A stretch of DNA of 64,000 bases from Pyrinomonadaceae bacterium (GCA_030841085.1 JAVEDP010000023.1:1-64000); one strand, 5' to 3'; positions 53,716 to 62,737 are shown, counted from the first letter of the stretch. The notes: generated from the sequence alone by a model not told the origin. A program made the numbers and translations.

Positions 53716-55674
53716 TTAGAGGGTGTCTACTTCACGCTCGGCGAGATTAGCGACTGCTGTAACCAGCTCCTCAGGTTGAACTGGTTTTGGAACAAAAATA
53801 TTGAAGCCCGCAGACAGCGCTCGGGTCCTATCTTCAACGCGAACGTACGAGGTGAGCGCAACCGCAGGTATCTGGCGCGCGCTATCTTTCTCAGCTTGCC
53901 GTAGTTTGCTGATAAGTGAATAGCCATCTTCATCAGGCATTGCTAGATCGGAAACCAACACATCAGGCGTGTACCACTCGAGCACCTCGAGTGCTTCGCG
54001 CACTGATCCTGCAGGTTGAACTGATGCGTTCGATTCCTCCAGCATCACGCTGAGTATCAGAAGGGTGTCGGGATCATCATCAACCAGGAGCACGCGCACG
54101 CCGTCGAGCCGCGGCACAACTGAAACGCTGGTCGCTTCACTCCTGGATGCGAGACCTCCGCTGACGCCTTCGCGCGGTGAGCTGCGTTTATGCGACGGTG
54201 CCAGCGGCAACTTGATAATGAAAGTCGCGCCTTTGCCTGCACCTTCGCTCGCGGCTTTTATGGTGCCGCCGTGAAGCTCAACCAGCTGGCGCACAATCGA
54301 CAGTCCTAAACCAAGCCCGCCGTGTTCGCGCGTGCTGGTGCCGTCGGCCTGGCGGAAACGATCAAATATGAATGGCAAAAACTCCGGACTGATGCCTTGT
54401 CCCGAATCGCTCACGCAAAGCCGGGCAAAACGTTCCGCCCGTTCGACGTGGACGTCAATGTGTCCACCTTCAGGGGTGAACTTGATCGCGTTTGCCAGCA
54501 AGTTCCAAACGACTTGCTGCAGGCGGTTGGAATCACCAATCGTGTGCCGCGCTGATGGATCGAGCGTCACTGCCAGGTGAATGTCTTTTGCGTCCGCAGC
54601 TAACTGCACTGAATCGATCGCGGCGTTGATTACCGCCGACAGATCCACGGGTTCGTTATTCAACTTGAGCTTGCCGGTAATCATACGCGAAACGTCGAGA
54701 ATGTCTTCAATCAGCTGGGCCTGTGATTTGGCGTTGCGCTCGATGGTTTTCACGGCGCGGGCGATAGTGGCTTCATCAAGCCGGCCGCTAAGAAGCAGGT
54801 GCGACCAGCCGATAATCGCGTTGAGCGGAGTTCGTAGTTCGTGCGAGACCGTCGCCAGAAACTCATCCTTCATACGATTAGCGACCTGTGCTTCAGAGCG
54901 GGCCATCTGCTCTCGCACCAGGGCCGCGCGCAACGCCTCTTCGGCGCGGACGCGTTCCTGGATTTCTTTTTCCAGGGATTTTGCTTTCTGTTGGAGCTGA
55001 ACGATCGCGCGCAAACGCGCATCAGGATCCGATACTCCGGGATAGCTCTCTGTTGGGATCACGCGCGAGTGGGCCGTGCACACCTCACCATGCGAACTGA
55101 CGAATTGCTCGCCGGCAAATCCGTTCATTGGATAAGCGCAGAAAAGCGAGAATGAGTGTGCATTCTGTAATTCGTTCCAGAGCTCCTCGAGCCGGATCGC
55201 TCCCGAATAATTACCTTCCGCCCAAAGCAACGCGACCATCTCGCCAAATGCGCGCACGCGCGCGCGCCCATCGGTCACGCTGGCAATGATGTCGCCGATT
55301 ACTTTTTTGAAGCGTGTCGGTTCTGGCGACCCGTCCACCATGAACTGCGACAGCGTGTCGGATGCGTCGAGCGAAAGATACTGGCCGGTGCTTCGGGCCG
55401 CCGTCAGGTCGAGTCCATTTGCTTTAAGTAATTCGTCGAGGCCGGTGCGATGTCCCTCGGTGGCAATAACGATTGCGGCATCGTTCGACTTGATTGCGGA
55501 ACCGATGAAGCCGCTCAATGAATTCAACAGGAAGCCGTCTGTGTCGTAAAACTGAACGAAGTGGTCCGTGTCGCTCATGGCGGACCAATGCGAATCAGGA
55601 GCGAAGTTGAGTTTCGCAATATCCAGACGACTCATCTCGATAACTTCGTCAACGGGTTTTTCCGTATCGTTCAT
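53716..55674 (-). CDS. Hybrid histidine kinase with MEDS (DcmR-like) sensor and receiver domain
   Basis: A 652-residue soluble hybrid kinase. Residues 35-205 form a MEDS sensor (DHFVQFYDTDGFLL; CAYPMNGF), the domain named for the methylotroph DcmR regulator, and a coiled coil follows. HisKA has His278 (TVSHELRTPLNAIIGW); the HATPase has NAIKFTPEGGH, DSGQGIS and GGLGLGLSIVRQ. A C-terminal receiver ends with VLLVDDDPDTLL, DVLVSDLAMPDEDG and VPKPVQ. No output domain, so it must pass phosphate to another protein. ATG at 55674 follows ggaggg; upstream starts lack one. Confidence 0.88.
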   Translation of the reverse strand: MNDTEKPVDEVIEMSRLDIAKLNFAPDSHWSAMSDTDHFVQFYDTDGFLLNSLSGFIGSAIKSNDAAIVIATEGHRTGLDELLKANGLDLTAARSTGQYLSLDASDTLSQFMVDGSPEPTRFKKVIGDIIASVTDGRARVRAFGEMVALLWAEGNYSGAIRLEELWNELQNAHSFSLFCAYPMNGFAGEQFVSSHGEVCTAHSRVIPTESYPGVSDPDARLRAIVQLQQKAKSLEKEIQERVRAEEALRAALVREQMARSEAQVANRMKDEFLATVSHELRTPLNAIIGWSHLLLSGRLDEATIARAVKTIERNAKSQAQLIEDILDVSRMITGKLKLNNEPVDLSAVINAAIDSVQLAADAKDIHLAVTLDPSARHTIGDSNRLQQVVWNLLANAIKFTPEGGHIDVHVERAERFARLCVSDSGQGISPEFLPFIFDRFRQADGTSTREHGGLGLGLSIVRQLVELHGGTIKAASEGAGKGATFIIKLPLAPSHKRSSPREGVSGGLASRSEATSVSVVPRLDGVRVLLVDDDPDTLLILSVMLEESNASVQPAGSVREALEVLEWYTPDVLVSDLAMPDEDGYSLISKLRQAEKDSARQIPAVALTSYVRVEDRTRALSAGFNIFVPKPVQPEELVTAVANLAEREVDTL

Positions 55675-55842
55675 CCAAACCCTCCGCACGCTTTGCCGCT
55701 TAACCTCTAATGGGCAACTTTGCATTGCCCGATCAGGCGCTGTGATTCTACCAATCGGACGCTCTTTTGCCTTCATTCGCGGCGCAGGCAAATTATGGAA
55801 TTTGTGTGTTCGAAACGCGCGCCGAGTGTTCCGATTTAAATT

Positions 55843-55852
55843 GTTACGTAAC
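55843..55852. promoter_or_regulatory. Palindromic operator candidate between divergent genes
   Basis: A perfect 10-bp palindrome gttacgtaac in the 269-bp interval between the hybrid kinase and the radical SAM gene. Its position suits control of either promoter. Confidence 0.3.
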
Positions 55853-55943
55853 TATTACCTCCGTCCTTCGCCTTTGGGACTACGATGCAGCTTCCCCTTC
55901 AACGACAAAAAGTGGTCAACGCGGTTTGCCTCGGAGGTCAAAC

Positions 55944-57422
55944 GTGAAGGTTCTATTAGTTAATCCGGAGTTTCCTGATACCTACTGGAGTTTTCGACAT
56001 GCGCTGCCGTTTGAGCGCAAGCGGTGCGCATTTCCGCCACTCGGGCTGCTGACTGTGTCGGCGTTATTGCCGAAACAATGGGAGCGCCGATTGGTGGATT
56101 TGAATGTGCGCGCGCTGCAAACGTCGGACATTCAGTGGGCCGACATGGTTTTTGTTACCGGCATGCTGGTGCAAAAAGAATCGGTGCACGCCGTTGTCCA
56201 GCGTTGTAAAGCGCTGGGTAAACGAGTTGCGCTCGGTGGTCCATACGTGACGACCACGATCGAAAACTTGCCGGAGGTGGACCATGTCTTTCTGGGCGAA
56301 GCTGAAACGACTCTGCCTCAGTTCATTGAGGACCTGGAGAAGGGAACTCCGCAGTGTTCCTACAAAGCAGTTGAGCGGCCGCCACTTGCGCTGACGCCCG
56401 TTGCTGACTTTCATCTCGCCGAGCTCAAGCATTACAGCTCGATGTCGGTGCAATACTCGCGCGGTTGTCCTTTCAACTGCGAGTTCTGCGACATCATCGA
56501 AATTTATGGCCGCGTGCCGCGCACAAAAAGTAATCAACAGATCCTTTCCGAGCTGGATGCGCTCTTGCAGCTTGGCTGGCGCGGCACGGTCTTCATCGTT
56601 GACGACAACTTTATCGGTAACAAGAAAAATGTGCGGCGGCTCCTGCCGGACCTGGCGGCGTGGCAGGAAAAGCATGACCATCCTTTTTCGCTATTGACGG
56701 AAGCAAGCGTGAATCTCGCCGACGACACTGAACTGCTGCGCGATATGCAGCGCGCCGGGTTCACGCGCGTGTTTCTGGGCATTGAAACTCCGGCGGAAGA
56801 GAGTCTGAAGGAAGCCCAAAAATCGCAGAATCGCGGCAACTTACTCGAGTCAGTCAAGAAGATTCAGACGCACGGGATGGAAGTCATGGCCGGCTTCATC
56901 GTTGGTTTTGATAACGATCCGGACGACATCTTTGAACGGCAAATCAACTTCATCCGCGAGAGCGCAATTCCACTGGCGATGGTCGGATTGCTAACCGCGC
57001 TACCCGATACACAGCTGTGGCGCCGACTGGAAAAAGAAGGACGCTTGCTGGGTGAGAGCAGCGGCAACAATACGAATTGCTCGCTAAACTTTGTTCCAAA
57101 AATGGACGCCGCTCTCCTGGTTGCCGGTTATCAATCTATCATGCGAACGATTTACAATCCGAAGGAGTATTACCAGCGCGCACTCGATTCCTTGAAACGT
57201 ACGCCCGTCCCGAAATGGGATCCTAAAGAGATTCGTTTGTTCCGAGACCTCGCCTCGTTTGTGCGGTTGCTCCTCAAGCTGGGCGTACTTGATCGCGAGC
57301 GCCGAGAGTTCTGGCGCTTCTTTGCGAGGGCCGCGAAACATCGCGACCAATTTGCCGCTTCGATGCGATTGGCGGCAATGGGCTATCACTTCCGCAAGTT
57401 GAATGAGGCGTACACGGAATAA
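55944..57422 (+). CDS. B12-binding-domain radical SAM protein (DUF4070 type)
   Basis: A 492-residue enzyme. The N-terminal cobalamin-binding fold begins [17 protein letters not shown], and the radical SAM cluster motif is Cys175, Cys179 and Cys182 ([10 protein letters not shown]). A C-terminal DUF4070-like region ends the protein. Members methylate unreactive carbons; the hopanoid C-2 methylase HpnP shares this plan. No hopanoid or natural-product genes are adjacent, so substrate is open. GTG start with cggagg upstream. The gene is divergent from the kinase. Confidence 0.87.
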   Translation: MKVLLVNPEFPDTYWSFRHALPFERKRCAFPPLGLLTVSALLPKQWERRLVDLNVRALQTSDIQWADMVFVTGMLVQKESVHAVVQRCKALGKRVALGGPYVTTTIENLPEVDHVFLGEAETTLPQFIEDLEKGTPQCSYKAVERPPLALTPVADFHLAELKHYSSMSVQYSRGCPFNCEFCDIIEIYGRVPRTKSNQQILSELDALLQLGWRGTVFIVDDNFIGNKKNVRRLLPDLAAWQEKHDHPFSLLTEASVNLADDTELLRDMQRAGFTRVFLGIETPAEESLKEAQKSQNRGNLLESVKKIQTHGMEVMAGFIVGFDNDPDDIFERQINFIRESAIPLAMVGLLTALPDTQLWRRLEKEGRLLGESSGNNTNCSLNFVPKMDAALLVAGYQSIMRTIYNPKEYYQRALDSLKRTPVPKWDPKEIRLFRDLASFVRLLLKLGVLDRERREFWRFFARAAKHRDQFAASMRLAAMGYHFRKLNEAYTE

Positions 57423-57516
57423 GGCAAAATTTCGGCGCCGGCTCCATTTTGCCTGATATATTCCCCGCTCTCGCCAAGGCATACCAGTTGCTCATCGACG
57501 AGCATAGGAGAAATTT

Positions 57517-58290
57517 ATGAAAACAAATCGTACACAGAGATGGATAGGCGCGGGAATGTTTGGGTTCCTGATGCTATTTGCCGGCGCCGGTCTTAGCCTG
57601 ACGGCCCAGGCTCAATATCCGCAGGATGACCGCTACCGAAATCAAAATCGACGCGGGCGTAACTGGGATAACTATGGCAACTATGGCGGCTCGTTTGATT
57701 TGCGCCAGACGGCGCTCAACGCCGGCTACAACGAAGGTCTGAGGGACGGAACCGCAGCGCGACAGCGGAATAGGAATACCGACTTTCAAAGCCAAAGCGC
57801 TTACCGGAGAGCCACGAAAGACTACAGTTCACGTCTTGGAGATCGTGGATTGTATCAACGGTATTTTCGTGAGGCTTACCAAACCGGATTCAACGATGGC
57901 TTTAACCCGCAAGGCGTCGGCTACGATCCCTACAACAACAATGATCCCTACAACAACAACAATCGCAATCGCAACCGCGATTGGAACCGCAACAACAATG
58001 GAGATTGGAACAATAATCCGAATCGCCACGGACGCAATTGGGGTCAATACGAGAATTACGGCGGTAATAATGACCTGCGGCAGACGGCGCTGAATGCCGG
58101 CTACAACGAAGGCATCAAGCAAGGCCGCAACGATCGCAACCGCAATCGCAATAGCGACTTCCGCAACAATAGCGCGTACCAGAACGCCACGACTGACTAC
58201 AGCTCAAGGCTGGGAGATCGTGGACTCTATCAACGGTACTACCGTGCGGGCTATGAGAACGGTTATTACGATGGGTTGAACGGGAACTAA
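57517..58290 (+). CDS. Secreted protein with an internal duplication
   Basis: A 257-residue protein with a signal peptide (1-33, AQAQ). Two copies of a unit of about 80 residues occur (roughly 50-130 and 175-257), each with DLRQTALNAGYNEG, an Arg/Asn run, YSSRLGDRGLYQRY and an ending GY/AYxxGF/YxDG. They are joined by an Asn/Arg/Gly-rich spacer (NNNDPYNNNNRNRNRDWN). The GYNEG and YENGYYDG motifs resemble repeated Tyr-Gly signatures of envelope proteins. Function unknown. Start after taggagaa. Confidence 0.72.
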   Translation: MKTNRTQRWIGAGMFGFLMLFAGAGLSLTAQAQYPQDDRYRNQNRRGRNWDNYGNYGGSFDLRQTALNAGYNEGLRDGTAARQRNRNTDFQSQSAYRRATKDYSSRLGDRGLYQRYFREAYQTGFNDGFNPQGVGYDPYNNNDPYNNNNRNRNRDWNRNNNGDWNNNPNRHGRNWGQYENYGGNNDLRQTALNAGYNEGIKQGRNDRNRNRNSDFRNNSAYQNATTDYSSRLGDRGLYQRYYRAGYENGYYDGLNGN

Positions 58291-58313
58291 GCCTGTAAGA
58301 GGAATAGAAACAC

Positions 58314-58383
58314 AAGCACGGATCTGCGCGGGACAATTGCCTGGTAGTCAGGCGGTTGGTTTTGCGGGATCCGTGTTCTTCTT
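58314..58383. terminator. Hairpin terminator candidate between convergent genes
   Basis: agcacggatc and gatccgtgtt form the closing stem of a longer fold with T-rich flank on the right. It sits between the convergent genes ending at 58290 and 58399. Confidence 0.45.
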
Positions 58384-58398
58384 TAGCTAGGTCTGATT

Positions 58399-58686
58399 TT
58401 AGAGCGGGGCGTGTTCGCGGGCAGCCATCTGCTTAACTTTCTTCAGCTCCGGTCCCTTGATTCCAAAGTACGTGGCCATCTGCATAATCTGTCTCGGATC
58501 AACGAAGTCCTTCCGGTCCGAGCAGAACTTTTCCAGCGCCGGACCAAACTCGCGACAGGTCATCGTCTTCGGTAGTGGCAACCCGAGCAGACAAGTTCCG
58601 TCTTCACGGAACTGCACGCAGAATTCACAAACTCTCAATAGGGCTTCTTTCTTGAAGGATGATTGAGCGGTTAAACCCAGCGTCAA
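58399..58686 (-). CDS. Small Cys-containing protein of unknown function
   Basis: A 95-residue protein with Cys in CEFCVQF, TCLLG and CREFGPALEKFCSDR, which may bind metal. The helical C-terminus (DPRQIMQMATYFGIKG) has a turn pattern like a small DNA-binding helix. It is the last gene of the minus-strand operon led by the HTH gene at 59306. Confidence 0.6.
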   Translation of the reverse strand: MTLGLTAQSSFKKEALLRVCEFCVQFREDGTCLLGLPLPKTMTCREFGPALEKFCSDRKDFVDPRQIMQMATYFGIKGPELKKVKQMAAREHAPL

Positions 58687-58692
58687 TCTGCA

Positions 58693-59073
58693 TCAGTGAC
58701 CGACTGGTATTCTTTGAAAGCGGGCCTTGCCTTCCGTGTCCTGCCAGGAAATGTCCAGAACATAAGGCCTGACCGCGCCGGCTACAACTCTCAGCCGCTG
58801 CAATTGATCGTGCGCGGCGGGAACTATTTTTCCATTTATCCAGGTCTTGTGAGAGAGCACAACGTTCTCTTTGGCGCGTACCTGGGTGAGCGCCTCGAAT
58901 TTAATATGCGCTTGCGAAGGACCGCCACCTGGAGTTTCTTCGTCTTTCAAGAATACTGTCAACACTTCAACGCCTTTAAGTGCATGATCAGTTGCGTTGG
59001 TCAATTCCAAATGCAAATCCGACTCAGTCTCTAGAAATTTAATCGTAAAAGGTTTTTCAGCAGTACCGATCAT
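58693..59073 (-). CDS. Hypothetical beta-rich protein in HTH operon
   Basis: A 126-residue protein predicted to be a beta-sandwich (LHLELTNATDHALKGVEVLT then FLKDEE) with no signal peptide. It overlaps the HTH gene by four bases (ATGA) and is separated from the Cys-containing gene by six. The reading DISWQDTEGKARFQRI suggests an Ig-like fold. Function unknown. Confidence 0.62.
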   Translation of the reverse strand: MIGTAEKPFTIKFLETESDLHLELTNATDHALKGVEVLTVFLKDEETPGGGPSQAHIKFEALTQVRAKENVVLSHKTWINGKIVPAAHDQLQRLRVVAGAVRPYVLDISWQDTEGKARFQRIPVGH

Positions 59074-59306
59074 TTTTTCTTCTTTCTGGTTTGTCGACTC
59101 TTTTTATCATTCGCCAGCGCGAGGATTTCTCCGGTTTCACATTTAAGCGCTTCACAAAGTTTTTCCAGCGTGTCGAAATTGATCCCCAGCGCTTTCCCCT
59201 TTTTTAGACGCCAAAGCGTGGTATGGCTAATACCCGTTTCCTTGGCGAGCCAATAGAAGGACTTGCCGTGACCACCAAGCAACTCGTTCACTCTAATCTC
59301 AATCAT
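59070..59306 (-). CDS. XRE-family HTH regulator, short
   Basis: A 78-residue single-domain Cro/C1-type repressor: the HTH is SFYWLAKETGISHTTLWRLK, then FDTLEKLCEALKCETGEIL, and a basic C-terminus follows. It resembles the YozG/XRE group found next to toxin or phage genes. It faces away from the STAS operon, with module C between them, and may control either. Confidence 0.82.
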   Translation of the reverse strand: MIEIRVNELLGGHGKSFYWLAKETGISHTTLWRLKKGKALGINFDTLEKLCEALKCETGEILALANDKKSRQTRKKKK

Positions 59307-59369
59307 GATGTTGTCCCTCGCATGAGCCCACCATATTTACCACATGTGAAAGATATTGTCCATGCGAGA

Positions 59370-59472
59370 TATATTCCATAATTGACACATATCGCTTAGT
59401 GCCGTAAACTTTACACGAATCGAGTCTGCTTACTCCTTTCTCAGCTTATCTGGAATTCTCCAGACCACCTGA
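59370..59472 (+). promoter_or_regulatory. Conserved promoter-leader module C, upstream of the STAS gene
   Basis: tatattccat, TTGACA at 59382-59387, a 17-bp spacer and TAAACT at 59405-59410. Then acgaatcgagtctgcttact, cctttctcagc and a hairpin (tctgga/tccaga) before cacctga. The leader is short: GTG of the STAS gene is 29 bp after the module. Confidence 0.68.
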
Positions 59473-59500
59473 AGTACACAGCCCAACAATTCGAGGACCG

Positions 59501-59890
59501 GTGATCAATCTCTATATCAAAGAGCGCCAGGTCGGAGACGTAACTGTTCTCGATCTGAAAGGCCGGGTACGTGTCGGTGGCGCAACGGTGTCTTTGCACC
59601 GGGCGTTCCGCTCGTTGGTGCAGGAAGAGAAGCTCCTTATTCTTTTGAACCTGGCCGGCGTGACGCACATCGATTCGAGCGGGCTCGGCGAACTCATTTC
59701 CAGCCATATCACGGTTTTCAATAAAGGCGGCGAGATCAAGCTCGTGCAATTGACGGAAACGCTTCGTGAACTGATGACGGTCACGAAACTGTTGACGATC
59801 TTCGATGTTTACGAGAACGAAGCAGACGCCCTTGTCAGCTTTGAAAACCACGTCCTGAGGGTCAAAGAGTCAAAGCTCTTTTTCGTTTAA
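59501..59890 (+). CDS. STAS-domain anti-sigma factor antagonist
   Basis: A 129-residue SpoIIAA/RsbV-like protein. The phosphorylation loop is THIDSSGLGELI (Asp58, Ser59-Ser60). Unphosphorylated, it would bind an anti-sigma kinase of the RsbW type and free a sigma factor. No RsbW- or sigma-like gene lies in the window. GTG start. It heads a run of small genes to 61769. It is expressed from module C, like groESL and the RRM gene, which suggests a stress link (inference). Confidence 0.9.
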   Translation: MINLYIKERQVGDVTVLDLKGRVRVGGATVSLHRAFRSLVQEEKLLILLNLAGVTHIDSSGLGELISSHITVFNKGGEIKLVQLTETLRELMTVTKLLTIFDVYENEADALVSFENHVLRVKESKLFFV

Positions 59891-59912
59891 GACGAGTGCC
59901 GGAGTCTTACGT

Positions 59913-60257
59913 ATGAAAATTGCTTTGCTCATCACCCTGCTTGAAAGTTTGGCGATCGCTTCATGGCTGATTCTTCGGCGCTTCAGAAATGGATACCCCA
60001 AAACACAGTCGACGGAAATAATGATTCCAGTCTACGCGAATGCCACCGACTTCTCCGCGCCCGGAGTCTTTTCGTCCGTGGAAGTGTCACACGGGAACTT
60101 CATCAATAACTGGCAGGTAGAGGACCAGGCTAATGACCGAGGGCTGACGCGTGGCGCAGTTGCAGCGCGGGCCGGGTCCGGTCCCGAGCAACGCTCGTTT
60201 GCACGCCGGTCGCATCAGCGGAGTTTCAAAACCTGGTCGCAAGCGAGGCATGACTAA
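59913..60257 (+). CDS. Membrane-anchored hypothetical protein
   Basis: A 114-residue protein with one N-terminal hydrophobic helix (IALLITLLESLAIASWLIL). The remainder is polar and basic toward the end. No motif recognised. The gene follows STAS by 22 bp. Confidence 0.5.
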   Translation: MKIALLITLLESLAIASWLILRRFRNGYPKTQSTEIMIPVYANATDFSAPGVFSSVEVSHGNFINNWQVEDQANDRGLTRGAVAARAGSGPEQRSFARRSHQRSFKTWSQARHD

Positions 60258-60296
60258 AACAGATTTTCAAAACATCCAGAGGTCGAGTTAAGCAAA

Positions 60297-60596
60297 ATGA
60301 GTTACGCAACAAAGAATCTTAAAAATGTAGTGGCGTCGATAGCCGGTCTGCTAGTGGTTGCCGCAATCGGGATTTGGCAATTTTACGCATACGTCACCTT
60401 CAAAGATGCCAACGCGCTTGCGAATGCAGACGGCGGAGGAATGCATCTGTTGTTGGCGATTGTGATGGCAGTGTTTGCCTGCTTCATAGGCTTCCTGGTG
60501 TTTTCCGTTTTCCTGCGGCACGACGCTGATGACGATTTGCACATTACGTTTGCGCCTGTCGCTGATCATTTATCCCCCAAGGCGAAACTGCAATGA
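60297..60596 (+). CDS. Small two-TM membrane protein
   Basis: A 99-residue protein with helices at about 12-32 and 50-70 (LLLAIVMAVFACFIGFLVF) and a soluble Asp/His-rich tail. Its stop overlaps the next start (ATGA), so the two are co-translated. Confidence 0.62.
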   Translation: MSYATKNLKNVVASIAGLLVVAAIGIWQFYAYVTFKDANALANADGGGMHLLLAIVMAVFACFIGFLVFSVFLRHDADDDLHITFAPVADHLSPKAKLQ

Positions 60597-60904
60597 CCAG
60601 CTTGTTTGCAATGCGACGCGCCAACGGCGACTGGTTTGCGCTCGACGATAACGGAAATTTTCGCGTGCCGGTGTTTCGCAACAGCGCCGCTGCCATGGTA
60701 GCGCGGTCGCGTGAGACGGGAATGGAATGTTTCAGGCCGGTGTTACTCGACGAGTTGGCCTTTAAGAATTTGACGACGACGGATGGCGGCAAAGCCTGTT
60801 TTTGGCTGGTTGAGGATCCGTTAATGAAACTGAACCGCGGCCGCGCCCTGGATCACCAGGAGTTGGCGGGCGTCATGCGGAACAGTAATACGACTGCCAG
60901 GTAA
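60593..60904 (+). CDS. Small soluble protein of unknown function
   Basis: A 103-residue protein (start LFAMRRANGDWFALDDNGNF) with the look of a compact alpha/beta domain. No motif recognised. Coupled by ATGA to the membrane gene upstream. Confidence 0.58.
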   Translation: MTSLFAMRRANGDWFALDDNGNFRVPVFRNSAAAMVARSRETGMECFRPVLLDELAFKNLTTTDGGKACFWLVEDPLMKLNRGRALDHQELAGVMRNSNTTAR

Positions 60905-60917
60905 AGAGACTGCTTTA

Positions 60918-61073
60918 ATGATTTCTTCGTGTGAACACTGCGGGCGAATTTTGCCGCTCTGGAAATTACGTTGTTCGAACTGCAAAAAATCGGCAATGAA
61001 TTGGCTGCAACTCGGAGTGCTGGCCGTGTTCGCGCTCGGCACACTTTTTATCGGCGCTAAATTCCTGCTCTAA
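60918..61073 (+). CDS. 51-residue zinc-ribbon membrane microprotein
   Basis: A very short frame starting MISSCEHCGRILPLWKL, with CxxC pairs at Cys5/Cys8 and Cys19/Cys22. A single membrane helix follows (LGVLAVFALGTLFIGAKFLL). The Cys spacing and helix support a real protein despite the length. It lies 13 bp after the previous gene and before rpoZ. Confidence 0.6.
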   Translation: MISSCEHCGRILPLWKLRCSNCKKSAMNWLQLGVLAVFALGTLFIGAKFLL

Positions 61074-61125
61074 CTTAGAGATGTCAAAATTGATAACGAT
61101 CCGAAAGCTCGAGAAAGAAAACTAA

Positions 61126-61455
61126 ATGGCTGGTACTAATAAAACCGATGGTAAACCTTTAACCGGCGTCGCAAACGAGGGCACCTGGCCCGGCATAGAT
61201 TCACGGTTTCGTCTGATTATTGTGGCTGGCTTGCGAGCCAAACAACTCTTGCATGGTTCAAAGCCGCGCATTGAGACCGACAAGAAAAGGCACCGCCACA
61301 CAAGCATCGCGCTTGAAGAAGTGAAACGTGGGTTGGTGCCTTTCACTCGAGTTAACAGCGACGGGACGGAATTACTCGACGACGGCGCTGCTGAACTGCC
61401 GGGAAGCATTCACAACATCGGCCACAAGGATCATCGAGCGATTGTCGATTTTTAG
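61126..61455 (+). CDS. rpoZ: RNA polymerase omega subunit
   Basis: A 109-residue protein. The omega core is SRFRLIIVAGLRAKQLLHG followed by KKRHRHTSIALEEVKRGLV, matching the RpoZ helices. Omega stabilises beta-prime in RNA polymerase. It has a longer C-terminal tail than E. coli omega (91). It is here in a run of small unknown genes rather than next to gmk or spoT, which is unusual. Confidence 0.83.
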   Translation: MAGTNKTDGKPLTGVANEGTWPGIDSRFRLIIVAGLRAKQLLHGSKPRIETDKKRHRHTSIALEEVKRGLVPFTRVNSDGTELLDDGAAELPGSIHNIGHKDHRAIVDF

Positions 61456-61520
61456 TTTCACTTATTACGAGCGAAGGCAAACCAAAAGTTTGCTTGACTT
61501 CAGGTAGCGCCGGGAAAAAT

Positions 61521-61769
61521 ATGGCTGCAACGAATGGAATCCGCGTTTACACGCAACTGGTAGACAAAGCCGCGCATGATGTCGAGCTCTTTTACAGCCG
61601 GCGCGGCAATGGACCAATTTATCGCTGGAGTTATGAAGCGGCAAAACAGCATTGGCGCGTGCTGCGCATGCACTTGTCGGATTTCGCCGCGAATGATCTC
61701 TGCCTGGCCAGTTGGAAGTCGGTGCCGGATCAACTGCAAACGCAACTAGCCCAGCATTACGTCGAATAG
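61521..61769 (+). CDS. Hypothetical protein
   Basis: An 82-residue mostly helical soluble protein (VDKAAHDVELFYSRRGNGPI). No motif recognised. ATG at 61521 is preceded by cgggaaaaat; an upstream start at 61494 is less likely. Confidence 0.52.
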   Translation: MAATNGIRVYTQLVDKAAHDVELFYSRRGNGPIYRWSYEAAKQHWRVLRMHLSDFAANDLCLASWKSVPDQLQTQLAQHYVE

Positions 61770-61964
61770 ATTTGCGCGCGCGCCGTCAAACTGTAACCTT
61801 GCGTGCTGTGACCGCGCCTGATTCTGATTTACTTCCGACCAACTCCCCGCTTAACAAAAACTCTCAAATCGTCTCTTCAGACTTTTGCCGGCATCGGATT
61901 GTCCGTGGCGGCAACCGTTGCCGTTAAAATAAGACTCTGCTTAACTGTGAAGTTCCGATAGAGC

Positions 61965-62399
61965 ATGACTGAAAACTGGGAAGCCCAAGAGACAAACACG
62001 CATCAGGACCATGTGATTGCGCACGTGATCGGCGCGACTGTGATTGGTTACTTTATCTTCGATGAGACGCTGCATGTCCTGCTTGACATCGGATTTGTCT
62101 GGAACGTGTTCGTCGATGGTGAGATGGGGTTGCTGCCTCATCCAGTCGCGACCGCAGAGCTTGCGGTCAGCGAACAAACGCGCGGCGAGATTGCGGCTGA
62201 CATCGACAACTTGCTGGCGCACAAACTGCACGCTGAACAGCTGCGACACTTAACTCAGCCGCAGGTCGAATGTGTGATTACGGAGGTAAACTTTTTTGCC
62301 AGCGGCGATCGGCGACGGCTGGTCGTGACAGGCGAAGATGCAAATCTTACAATCGAAACTTCAATCGAAACAGCGGAGATTCGAGTTTATGAATTCTAA
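61965..62399 (+). CDS. Hypothetical protein
   Basis: A 144-residue protein with a hydrophobic patch (IGATVIGYFIFDETLHVLLD) that may be a buried strand-helix unit. The second half is soluble and contains VECVITEVNFFASGDRRRL. Its end overlaps the next gene by 11 bases. The gap 61770-61964 shows no gene. Confidence 0.58.
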   Translation: MTENWEAQETNTHQDHVIAHVIGATVIGYFIFDETLHVLLDIGFVWNVFVDGEMGLLPHPVATAELAVSEQTRGEIAADIDNLLAHKLHAEQLRHLTQPQVECVITEVNFFASGDRRRLVVTGEDANLTIETSIETAEIRVYEF

Positions 62400-62553
62400 A
62401 GACGAGTCGACGGACAAAGAATCTAACGGGCTTAGCGATGCCGCGCGCGCCGAGCATGAGTTTCTGCACGAGCGTTTGCGCCAGGACTTAGGTCGCGAGC
62501 CTACAGAGGAAGAGCTTGACGAATGGCTGCGACAGCGTACGGAGGGGTACTAA
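62389..62553 (+). CDS. Small acidic protein, coupled to the preceding gene
   Basis: A 54-residue acidic protein (MNSKDESTDKESNGLSDAAR) with a helical end (TEEELDEWLRQRTEGY). It overlaps the upstream gene by 11 bases, suggesting coupling. No family recognised. Confidence 0.5.
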   Translation: MNSKDESTDKESNGLSDAARAEHEFLHERLRQDLGREPTEEELDEWLRQRTEGY

Positions 62554-62558
62554 AAAAA

Positions 62559-62707
62559 GTGCTGAGTGCTGAGTGCTGAGTACTGAGTACTGAGTGTTGA
62601 GTGCTAGTACGGAGTGACTCCTTTATAGGAATGAAAGCGCCGCATCCCGAGAAGGAATGCGGCGCTCTTTGTTTTTGCTCAGTACTCAGCACTCAGCACT
62701 CAGCACT
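62559..62707. repeat. Inverted pair of (ACTCAGC)n heptamer tracts around a terminator
   Basis: Left tract 62559-62606 (gtgctga/gtactga) and right tract 62677-62707 (tcagcac/tcagtac) are reverse complements, so the whole region can fold into one large hairpin with the terminator 62636-62676 at the tip. A shorter block follows at 62719-62729. Confidence 0.9.
62636..62676 (+). terminator. Intrinsic terminator
   Basis: Ten-base-pair stem (agcgccgcat/atgcggcgct) and ctttgttttt. It sits inside the inverted heptamer tracts. Confidence 0.8.
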
Positions 62708-62737
62708 TTTCCCTACCAGTACTCAGCACTTGGTTTC

